This document shows positions 42,431-49,790 of a stretch of 64,000 bases of DNA, in pieces. The position numbers and the translations under genes were made by a program. The notes below the pieces were generated by a model. It made no database searches, was not told where the DNA came from, and saw only the letters and a program-made list of their open reading frames with translations. Within the stretch, counting starts at the first letter, position 1, and each line of letters opens with the position of its first letter. Origin of the DNA: Verrucomicrobium spinosum DSM 4136 = JCM 18804 (lineage in GTDB: Bacteria; Verrucomicrobiota; Verrucomicrobiia; Verrucomicrobiales; Verrucomicrobiaceae); NCBI RefSeq assembly GCF_000172155.1, contig NZ_ABIZ01000001.1:1426001-1490000 (forward strand), in the 5' to 3' direction.

Positions 42431-44932
42431 ATGACACGCATCAACCGATCACAGCCTATGAAGCAAACCGCGTATGTATGTATGACCCTTGCACTTTGCT
42501 CCGGCGCGGGATTTGCCGGCAGCCAAGGTGGCCCCAGTGGCTCCGCGTCTGGCATTGCCCAGCGTGAGCTGGCCCGTCGTGAGGCCCGGGTCCAAGAGGC
42601 GCAAGCGGCCATGGAGCGCGGGGACAAGCTGTTCGCAGAAGGCGACTACGAGGGCGCGCTCAACGAATACAAAGCTGCTCTGGACTTGCTGCCTGATGCG
42701 CCCATGACGGCGTCCTTGCGGGATGCTGCGACCGCCCGGTATTGCGATGCCGCTGTCGAACTCGCTCGCGAACGGGCCAAGAATGGCCGTTATGCTGAAG
42801 CCAAGGCTCTTCTCAACGACGCTTTGGCCCGCAACCCTGATCATGTGAAAGCCAAGAAGTTGCTGGTAGAGCTGGACGATCCGGTCCGCTATGAGCCGGC
42901 TCTGACGCCCGAGCACGTGAAAAACGTGGGGGAAGTGGAGCGCCATCTACAGATGGGCTACAGCTACTACAACATCGGCGACTACGACGCGGCGATTCGC
43001 ACGTTTCAAGACGCTCTCCGCATCGACAAGTACAACGGCGCTGCCCGTCGTGGTATGGAGCGCGCTGAGCAGAAGCGCTCGGAGTACTTTGACACCGCAC
43101 GGGATCACCAGCGCGCCAAGATGCTGAATGCGGTGAACGCAGGCTGGGAAGACCAAGTGCCTGTCGTGCTCACGCAGTCCGCTGTAGATCCCTTCGTCGG
43201 TGGTGCTGACGGTTCCCGCTATTACACGGAAAAGATGCAGCGCATCATTTTCCCTGCGGTGCAGTTCCAGGGTGCGAGCATTGATGAGGCCATCGAATTC
43301 ATGCGCATCAAGAGCCGTGACTTTGACACGGTTGAGCGTGATCCGAGCCGGAAGGGTGTGAACCTGATTCTGAAGGCCGGTTCGACCCCTTCCACAGCAC
43401 AGATCAGCCTTGACCTCAAGGATGTGCCCATGGTGGAAGCCCTCCGCTACATTACGGAACTGGCCGGGATGAAGTACAAGATCGAGCCCTTTGCCGTGGT
43501 GGTGGTGCCGCTCTCGGACGTGGGTACCGAGCAGTACACCAGAAACTACAAAGTGCCCCCGTCGTTCCTGAGCCTGGGCCAGGAAGGTGCTGGTGGTGGT
43601 GCCGCAGCTGCCCCAGCTGATCCCTTCGCGGCAGGTGGTGGTGCCGCTCCGGCGCTCAATCGCAAGGCAACGGCCTTGGAGATTCTCAAGGCTCAGGGCA
43701 TTCAGTTCCCTGATGGTTCCTCCGCTGTGTTTGTCGCTGCCACATCGCAGCTCATCGTTCGCAACACTCAGCCAAACCTCGACCAGGTTGAAGCTTTCGT
43801 GGAAGGTCTGACCAAGCAGGTTCCGCAGCAGATTTACATCACTACGAAGTTTGTGGAAGTCAGCCAGAAGAACACCGACGAACTGGGCTTTGACTGGCTC
43901 ATCGGCGGCTTCGACATCGGTGGCCGAGCCTTCGGTTCCGGTGGCACGACAGGCAATTCCTCAAACGGCCCAGTGAGCTCTTCGAACTATCCGTTCAGCC
44001 AGAGCGGCGTCCCCATCGGACAGAACCCGGTGACCGCTGGTCTCCGCTCAGGTACCTCTGCCATTGCGGCAGACTCGATCGACGGCCTGATCTCCGGCCA
44101 GAGTTTGGTTTCCAGTGCTGCTCCTGGTGTGTTCGCCCTCGCTGGTGTCTTCACCGACCCGCAGTTCCAGGTAGTCATTCGCGCTCTTAGCCAGAAAAAG
44201 GGTGTGGACCTCATGAGCGCCCCCAGCGTGACGACCCGTTCTGGTCAGCGTGCTACGGTGGAAGTGATTCGTGAATTCATCTACCCGACGGAGTTCGATC
44301 CGCCGCAAATTCCGCAGAGCGTCGGTGCCACAACGACCACTGGAGGCGTCGGCTTGGGTTCCTCCACTGCGGCTTTCCCCGTCACTCCTACGACCCCGAC
44401 CGCGTTTGAAATGCGCCCCGTCGGTGTCCGTATGGAAGTGGATCCCGTGATCGGCCCCGATGGCTACACCATCGACCTCAACCTCGCTCCTGAAGTGACC
44501 GAGTTCGAAGGTTTCATCAACTACGGCAGCCCGATCAACACGGCTTCTACTGACGCCCTTGGCAATCCTACCACGGTGACGCTGACGGAAAACCGTATTG
44601 AGCAGCCGGTCTTCTCCACCCGCAAAGTCACGACGGCTGTGACGGTGTGGGACGGCCAGACCGTCGCCATGGGTGGTTTGATCCGCGAAGACGTTCAAGA
44701 TGTGGAAGACAAGGTGCCAATTCTTGGTGACATCCCGATCCTCGGTCGTTTGTTCCAGAGCAAGGCTGAAGATCACTTCAAGCGTAACCTCATGATCTTC
44801 GTGACGGCCAAGCTGATTGATCCTTCGGGCGAACCGATCCGCAAACCTGCCCCTACTCCTGTCGCTCCCACGGCTCCGCCTCCCGTGAGCATGGATGGTG
44901 GTCCAGGACTGGTGCCGGCCATCAACCCTTAA
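42431..44932 (+). CDS. Type IV pilus-type secretin with N-terminal TPR (Amuc_1098 family)
   Basis: About 833 residues from the ATG at 42431 (alternative ATG 42458, MKQTAYVCMTLALCSGAGFA); the TTG frame at 42383 is disfavoured. After the signal peptide come tetratricopeptide-like helices (AMERGDKLFAEGDYEGALNE, GYSYYNIGDYDAAIRTFQDA), an STN/N0-type domain (VPMVEALRYITELAGMKYKI), a secretin N1 domain and the C-terminal secretin (LMSAPSVTTRSGQRATVEV, DGQTVAMGGLIREDVQD, VPILGDIPILGRLFQS). Forms the outer-membrane ring through which the pilus or pseudopilus passes. A weak TTGAAT/TATACG promoter near 42383-42413 could give separate transcription. Confidence 0.9.
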   Translation: MTRINRSQPMKQTAYVCMTLALCSGAGFAGSQGGPSGSASGIAQRELARREARVQEAQAAMERGDKLFAEGDYEGALNEYKAALDLLPDAPMTASLRDAATARYCDAAVELARERAKNGRYAEAKALLNDALARNPDHVKAKKLLVELDDPVRYEPALTPEHVKNVGEVERHLQMGYSYYNIGDYDAAIRTFQDALRIDKYNGAARRGMERAEQKRSEYFDTARDHQRAKMLNAVNAGWEDQVPVVLTQSAVDPFVGGADGSRYYTEKMQRIIFPAVQFQGASIDEAIEFMRIKSRDFDTVERDPSRKGVNLILKAGSTPSTAQISLDLKDVPMVEALRYITELAGMKYKIEPFAVVVVPLSDVGTEQYTRNYKVPPSFLSLGQEGAGGGAAAAPADPFAAGGGAAPALNRKATALEILKAQGIQFPDGSSAVFVAATSQLIVRNTQPNLDQVEAFVEGLTKQVPQQIYITTKFVEVSQKNTDELGFDWLIGGFDIGGRAFGSGGTTGNSSNGPVSSSNYPFSQSGVPIGQNPVTAGLRSGTSAIAADSIDGLISGQSLVSSAAPGVFALAGVFTDPQFQVVIRALSQKKGVDLMSAPSVTTRSGQRATVEVIREFIYPTEFDPPQIPQSVGATTTTGGVGLGSSTAAFPVTPTTPTAFEMRPVGVRMEVDPVIGPDGYTIDLNLAPEVTEFEGFINYGSPINTASTDALGNPTTVTLTENRIEQPVFSTRKVTTAVTVWDGQTVAMGGLIREDVQDVEDKVPILGDIPILGRLFQSKAEDHFKRNLMIFVTAKLIDPSGEPIRKPAPTPVAPTAPPPVSMDGGPGLVPAINP

Positions 44933-44967
44933 TCGGGTAAGGGTCAGTTAGACCGCAATATCTTTGC

Positions 44968-44999
44968 AGGGCGGGCTGGGAAACCAGTCCGCCCTTGCT
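44968..44999 (+). terminator. Terminator of the pilus locus, GAAA tetraloop
   Basis: GGGCGGGCTGG (44969-44979), GAAA, CCAGTCCGCCC (44984-44994), one G-U pair, then TTGCTATTTTG. It separates the secretin gene from coaE, whose start is only 15 bp further. Confidence 0.75.
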
Positions 45000-45009
45000 A
45001 TTTTGTAGA

Positions 45010-45606
45010 ATGAAAATCTGGATCGTAACGGGTGGTGCCGCTTCCGGGAAATCAACGTTCTGTCGTTTGCTTGCCGAGCTGTCGTCTCAGGTGGTGCTGT
45101 TTTCGAGCGATGAGGCGGTGCATCAGATCTACCAGACGCCAGAGTTGGCAGCTGTGCTGGCAGGGGTGCTGGACCCATCCGTCGTCGGGGAAGACGGTCT
45201 GGTGTCGCGGGGGGCGTTGCGGGATCTGGCGTTCAACGATCCCACAGTGCGACGGAAACTTGAGGATTTCCTTCATCCTCAGGTATTTAAAAAGCTTTCT
45301 GATTTGGTTCAGCAGACCCGGGAAGCCGGAAAGGCACAACTTTTGATTGCGGAAGTGCCTTTGTTCTACGAGGCTGCTTCAGACTTTCCTGCTGATGCGG
45401 TCATCGTCGTCGCCTCTGAAGCCAGGGTGCAGCACGACCGAATGACGGGAGAACGTGGACTGAACGCTGACACCGCTCAACGCATTCTCGACATCCAGTG
45501 GCCGCTTCGGCGCAAACTGGAGCTCGCGGACAAAGTCGTCTGGAACGAGGGTTCGACTGAACTCCTGCGTTCTCAGGCCCAGCTACTCTTGCAACAAATC
45601 GTATAG
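45010..45606 (+). CDS. coaE: Dephospho-CoA kinase
   Basis: 198 residues from the ATG at 45010; the frame from 44995 uses TTG within the terminator. Phosphorylates the 3'-hydroxyl of the ribose in dephospho-CoA, the last step of CoA synthesis. P-loop GGAASGKST (8-16), SDEAVHQIYQ in place of the usual DADxxxH motif, LEDFLHPQVFKKL with the conserved HP, and EVPLFYE. Note the Asp-Ala-Asp motif is read as SSDEAVH. Followed 4 bp later by rho, and coaE-rho adjacency is seen in other verrucomicrobia by recollection. Confidence 0.88.
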   Translation: MKIWIVTGGAASGKSTFCRLLAELSSQVVLFSSDEAVHQIYQTPELAAVLAGVLDPSVVGEDGLVSRGALRDLAFNDPTVRRKLEDFLHPQVFKKLSDLVQQTREAGKAQLLIAEVPLFYEAASDFPADAVIVVASEARVQHDRMTGERGLNADTAQRILDIQWPLRRKLELADKVVWNEGSTELLRSQAQLLLQQIV

Positions 45607-45610
45607 CCAG

Positions 45611-47050
45611 ATGCATAGTGAAGAAAACCCGGTCTCTGTCCCTGCGGACGCTCCAGAGGGAGCGCTCGTGAATGAGACGGTGATCGCTGAAGCCAGCGCA
45701 CCCGAAACGACAACTCCTCCGCCTGTTGGAGCGAGCCCTGCCCCTGACCATACCGGGGCACCAGTTGAGGAGAAGGTGCCAGGTCCTTTCCCAGAAGTCG
45801 TAACGATCAACGACTTGCAATCCAGCACCCTGGGGGCACTACAGGCCTTGGCTGCTACGCTGGGATGGCGCGTCAACGGCAGCCGTACCAAGCACCAGCT
45901 TGTGGTGGAGTTGGTGAGTTGGATGATGCAACACGGCACCCGGGCTGAGGTGGAAGGTTTCCTTGAGATGCAGCAGGAGAGCTTCGGTCTCATCCGATAT
46001 CCTTTGTACAATTTCGCCCCGTTGCCAGAGGACATCTTCGTGCCTATTTTTGTGATCCGGAAGTTCAATCTCCGGCCCGGCCAGAAGATCAAAGCCAGCA
46101 TCAAAGTGCCGCGCGAGAAGGAGAAGTATCTCGCCATGGACCGGATTCTTGAGGTCGAAGGCAGGAGTGTTGATGAATGGCAACTGCCTGTGGATTTTGA
46201 CAAGCTGACGGCGACCTTCCCTTCCCAGCGGATCATCCTGGAGACTCCGAAGAATCCTGCGGTGAGTGCCCGCATGGTGGACATCATCGCTCCGCTTGGC
46301 AAAGGTCAGCGGGCTTTGATCTGCGCTTCGCCCCGCTCAGGCAAGACGATGTTGTTGAAGGACATCGCCAGATCCATCACTGTGAACCATCCTGAGGTTA
46401 CCCTCATCATCCTTTTATTGGATGAGCGGCCGGAGGAGGTCACAGATTTCGAAGAGAGCGTGCAGACGGAGATCTACAGTTCTACTTTTGATGAAAGTCC
46501 CAAGAGGCATTCCCAAGTTGCAGAGCTGGTGCTCGAACGTGCTAAGCGCCTGGTGGAGCTCGGTAAAGATGTGGTGATCTTGTTGGATAGCATCACCCGA
46601 CTGGCGAGAGGTTACAATGCCCTGCAGGGCGGCAAGGGCCGCACCATGTCTGGCGGGATTGACGCCAAGGCATTGATGAAGCCCAAGAAGTTCTTCGGCG
46701 CGGCTAGAAAGGTCGAAGAAGGCGGCAGCCTTACAATTGTGGCGACGGCCCTCGTCGAAACAGAGAGCCGGATGGACGAAGTGATCTTTGAGGAGTTCAA
46801 GGGGACGGGCAACATGGAGGTGAATCTCGACCGCGAGATCGCCGAGCGCCGCATTTTCCCGGCGATCCATGTGCTCAAGTCAGGCACCCGTCGCGATGAG
46901 TTGTTGTATCACCCCGATGAGTTCAAGCGGATCTCCGTGATCCGCAAGCAGCTCGCCAGCGTTCCTGCCTATGAGGCAGTTGAATTCCTCCTCAAAAACA
47001 TCGAGCGAAGCAAGAGCAATGCTGAGCTGTTGCTGTCTGGATTGCGTTGA
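45611..47050 (+). CDS. rho: Transcription termination factor Rho
   Basis: 479 residues. An acidic, Pro/Ala-rich N-terminal extension (about 1-55) precedes the Rho N-terminal helix bundle ([20 protein letters not shown]) and the RNA-binding cold-shock fold. The ATPase has a P-loop [12 protein letters not shown], Walker [14 protein letters not shown]-loop [10 protein letters not shown] and the R-loop [16 protein letters not shown], all at canonical spacing. The P-loop reads SPRSGKT where most Rho have PPKAGKT, a mild variant. Homohexameric RNA helicase that releases paused transcripts. rnd overlaps its end region (ATG 3 bp after the stop). Confidence 0.94.
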   Translation: MHSEENPVSVPADAPEGALVNETVIAEASAPETTTPPPVGASPAPDHTGAPVEEKVPGPFPEVVTINDLQSSTLGALQALAATLGWRVNGSRTKHQLVVELVSWMMQHGTRAEVEGFLEMQQESFGLIRYPLYNFAPLPEDIFVPIFVIRKFNLRPGQKIKASIKVPREKEKYLAMDRILEVEGRSVDEWQLPVDFDKLTATFPSQRIILETPKNPAVSARMVDIIAPLGKGQRALICASPRSGKTMLLKDIARSITVNHPEVTLIILLLDERPEEVTDFEESVQTEIYSSTFDESPKRHSQVAELVLERAKRLVELGKDVVILLDSITRLARGYNALQGGKGRTMSGGIDAKALMKPKKFFGAARKVEEGGSLTIVATALVETESRMDEVIFEEFKGTGNMEVNLDREIAERRIFPAIHVLKSGTRRDELLYHPDEFKRISVIRKQLASVPAYEAVEFLLKNIERSKSNAELLLSGLR

Positions 47051-47052
47051 AC

Positions 47053-48198
47053 ATGATTTCCTCATCCGCTGAGCCATCCATTGGTCGGGACTACTATTGG
47101 ATCGACACCGAAGAGCAATTGAGGGGGCTTGCCGCGGATCTCAATAGCTTGATCACCCGTGGTGAGCTGACTCGCGTCTATCTGGACACGGAGGCAGACA
47201 GCCTGCATCACTTTCAGGAGAAGCTGTGTCTCATTCAGCTTGCTGCCAATGGCATTTATGCCCTGATTGATCCGCTGGTTCTTTCCGACCTCGGCCCGTT
47301 GTTGGAAGTGGTGGACAATGCGGAGGTGTGGTTTCACAGCGCAGACTACGATCTGACGCTGCTGAAGCGGACCTGCAACTGGACCCCCACACACCTCAAG
47401 GACACCCAAGTGGCCGCCAGGCTGACCGGGCATCGTACTTTTGGATTGGCGGCTCTGGTGGAGCAGCACTGTGGTGTCACGCTTTGCAAGAGCTCTCAAA
47501 AAGAAGACTGGAGCCTCCGCCCTCTGCCTGCCAAAATGCAGGCTTACGCGGTTGACGATGTCCGTTATCTGGGGCGGCTCGTGGATATTTTCATGACGGA
47601 TCTGGTGGCGAAGGATCGTGTGACCTGGTTTGAGCAGAGTTGTGAATCTCTGCGCCGAGATGTTCTTTCGAGGCAGGAGAAAGACCGCGATGAGGCTTGG
47701 CGCATCAGTGGCTCCGGGCGGCTGCGGCCTGCAGGGCTCGCCATCTTGAGAGAGGTCTGGAATTGGCGTGATGGTATCGCACGTGAAAAGGATGTGCCTC
47801 CGTTCCGCGTTTTGAACAATCAGCAGATGCTGACGATGGCAACGGAGTTCGAAACTTCGGGTACTGCCCACCCTCCGCCCAGATGGCGCGGCCGGTGGAA
47901 GGAAACCTTCGAGGCGGCTGTGACCCGGGTTAAGAAAGCAGACCCCGCGAGCTGGCCGGAACGGCCCAAAAAGCATGCCCGCCGAATGACTGACCAAGAT
48001 CGGGCGAAGATCGACCGGCTCTGTCAAGCTCGAGACCTCAAGGCAGAGGGGCTTGGACTTGAGACGTCTCTGTTGGGTTCGCGGGGGCTGATGGAAGATC
48101 TGGTCCTGAATCCGGATGGAGAAGTTAGAAACAAGCTCATGGCATGGCAGCGCGAGGTGCTGCAAGACGTGCTTTCCAAAGAAGAACTGGTGTTCTGA
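47053..48198 (+). CDS. rnd: Ribonuclease D
   Basis: 381 residues from the ATG at 47053, 2 bp after the rho stop; an in-frame TTG at 47047 overlaps rho. The DEDDy exonuclease domain has VYLDTEAD (first two acids), FHSADYDLTLL (third) and YAVDDVRYL (Tyr and last Asp), followed by an HRDC-like C-terminal region (about 210-290: LREVWNWRDGIAREKDVPPFRVL) that binds RNA. Trims tRNA 3' ends in the cytoplasm. Its transcript stops at the long hairpin at 48229-48278. Confidence 0.93.
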   Translation: MISSSAEPSIGRDYYWIDTEEQLRGLAADLNSLITRGELTRVYLDTEADSLHHFQEKLCLIQLAANGIYALIDPLVLSDLGPLLEVVDNAEVWFHSADYDLTLLKRTCNWTPTHLKDTQVAARLTGHRTFGLAALVEQHCGVTLCKSSQKEDWSLRPLPAKMQAYAVDDVRYLGRLVDIFMTDLVAKDRVTWFEQSCESLRRDVLSRQEKDRDEAWRISGSGRLRPAGLAILREVWNWRDGIAREKDVPPFRVLNNQQMLTMATEFETSGTAHPPPRWRGRWKETFEAAVTRVKKADPASWPERPKKHARRMTDQDRAKIDRLCQARDLKAEGLGLETSLLGSRGLMEDLVLNPDGEVRNKLMAWQREVLQDVLSKEELVF

Positions 48199-48228
48199 CC
48201 CCCCGGCAGTGCCATGCGCGCGGCATGA

Positions 48229-48278
48229 TCAAGACACAAAAAAGCGCCTCTGAAAAGAGGCGCTTTTTTGTGTCTTGA
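48229..48278. terminator. Bidirectional terminator with 23-bp perfect stem
   Basis: Arms 48229-48251 and 48256-48278 are perfectly complementary, with a GAAA loop at 48252-48255. A-runs on the 5' arm and T-runs on the 3' arm (six each) let it terminate both rnd (plus) and the regulator gene (minus), which converge here. Confidence 0.92.
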
Positions 48279-48314
48279 AGGTGACAATTCAGCCTGCGTC
48301 AGAAGCAAACGGTC

Positions 48315-49679
48315 CTATGACGTGGTTTTACGCTCCACATTGAGCTCCATTTTCCGGTAAAGGGTGGCGATACTCACGCCGAGCATGCTGGCCGTCTTCT
48401 CACGACTGCCGTTGTTGAACTTGAGGGTCTCGGCAATAAAGAGCTTCTCCTGGCCGCGGATGAATTCATCCAGCGTGCCACCGATGGGCAGGCGCTGTTT
48501 GCCTTCACCGCTGGCAGGGTCGAGTGGTGCCTCCACCTTTTGGGTGACCTTGGCAGGCAGGTCGCTGGGTTTGATGGAATCTCCTTCCGCGAGGGCGCAC
48601 GCACGCTCGACCGCGTTGCGCAGTTCGCTGATGTTTCCCGGCCAGGGATATTTCTCAAGAAACTCCTCGGCAAAGGCTTCCATCCTCTTCATCCCCCGCC
48701 CGGAGCGCAGGGCTTGTTCTCTAAGAAAATGCTCCACGAGCAGGGCTATGTCTTCCCGGCGCTCACGCAGCGGCGGCACAATGATGGGCACCACTGAGAG
48801 CTTATAATAGAGATCTTCGCGGAATTTCCCATCCCGAATGGAATCTTCGAGGTGGGCTGTGGTGGAGGTGATGAGGCGGAAGTTAAATCCTGAACCATTG
48901 TACATGGTCTGGGAGGAGACTTGGGCCTGCTCCAAAAACCCGTTCAATTGCGCCTGGATGCGCATCGGCATCTGGTGGATCTCCGCAATGTGGATGGTGC
49001 CACCACGTGTGCGGGCAAAGATGCTGTTCTGTGGAGAGCCGTGACCGAAGAGCTCAGACTCAAGAAGATCTGGCGGCAGCGCGCTGCATTGGATGGCTTT
49101 GAAAGGACCGGAGCTGCGCCGGCTGCTCTCATGCAGGGCGCGAGCGATCAATTGCTTGCCGACGCCGAATTCCCCTTCAAGCAGGACAGGGCTGTCATTA
49201 TCGGCGACGCGCTGGACAATGCTGAGGATTTTTTGAATTGGCGCGCTGCCGCCTACCAGACGGGAACTGTTGGCTGCTGAGGGCGGGGCGGCTTGATAGC
49301 TGCTGGCGGCCGTTACGCTCTTCTGTCCCAGTGCTTGTTCGATCGTGCGCTTGAGGTCGGCAAGGTCGAAGGGTTTTGTGAGATAATCATAGGCGCCCAG
49401 CCGCATGGCCTCTACGGCAGTCTCTACGCTGCCGTGGCCTGTCACCATGATGATGGCGGTGCTGGCGGATTCGGCACGGGTGTGTTTGATGATTTCCAAC
49501 CCGTCAATATCACCGATGCGGAGATCCACAATCACCAGATCGGGGCGACTGTCCCTGATGCTGCTCAATCCAGCCATCCCGGTCTGGCACTGCACGACCT
49601 CGTGTCCCAAGCCACGGCAAAACTTGGCCATAAGCTCCAAGATGGACGCCTCGTCATCAATGATTACCACTTTTGCCAT
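48315..49679 (-). CDS. NtrC-like response regulator with degenerate AAA+ domain
   Basis: 454 residues. Receiver domain intact (Asp8-Asp9, phospho-acceptor D52 in VIVDLRIG, T80, K102). The central AAA+ domain keeps Walker A (GEFGVGKQ, K175) and the Arg-finger segment FREDLYYKL, but (i) the GAFTGA loop that contacts sigma-54 is missing, ELFGH being followed only by GSPQNSIFARTRGG; (ii) Walker B reads IHIAEI, with Ala at 232 in place of Asp; (iii) the sensor II Arg is Ser351 (PWPGNISELRN). The C-terminal Fis-type helix-turn-helix (REKTASMLGVSIATLYRKMEL) is intact. It probably binds DNA without activating sigma-54 polymerase. No kinase gene is adjacent. A palindrome precedes its start. Confidence 0.9.
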   Translation of the reverse strand: MAKVVIIDDEASILELMAKFCRGLGHEVVQCQTGMAGLSSIRDSRPDLVIVDLRIGDIDGLEIIKHTRAESASTAIIMVTGHGSVETAVEAMRLGAYDYLTKPFDLADLKRTIEQALGQKSVTAASSYQAAPPSAANSSRLVGGSAPIQKILSIVQRVADNDSPVLLEGEFGVGKQLIARALHESSRRSSGPFKAIQCSALPPDLLESELFGHGSPQNSIFARTRGGTIHIAEIHQMPMRIQAQLNGFLEQAQVSSQTMYNGSGFNFRLITSTTAHLEDSIRDGKFREDLYYKLSVVPIIVPPLRERREDIALLVEHFLREQALRSGRGMKRMEAFAEEFLEKYPWPGNISELRNAVERACALAEGDSIKPSDLPAKVTQKVEAPLDPASGEGKQRLPIGGTLDEFIRGQEKLFIAETLKFNNGSREKTASMLGVSIATLYRKMELNVERKTTS

Positions 49680-49716
49680 GTTAGGAAGAATGATTGGGTA
49701 TGGGAGTTTACAGAAA

Positions 49717-49732
49717 TTTAACCGAGGTTAAA
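49717..49732. promoter_or_regulatory. Putative operator TTTAACC-GA-GGTTAAA
   Basis: Perfect 7-bp inverted repeat 38 bp upstream of the degenerate NtrC-like regulator. Fis-type dimers bind such symmetry, so autoregulation is plausible. No second copy was noticed by eye. Confidence 0.45.
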
Positions 49733-49790
49733 CAGAGTACTCCTTTGGGTCAATCGTTTACTTCTCGAAAATGAGAATATATGGTTGTAC

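Noticed and set aside
46320-46360. Rho P-loop and Q-loop variants as loss of function
   Set aside because: SPRSGKT and GRTMSGG keep the catalytic Lys and spacing; GRTLSGG-type Q-loops occur in functional Rho of other phyla such as Bacillus.
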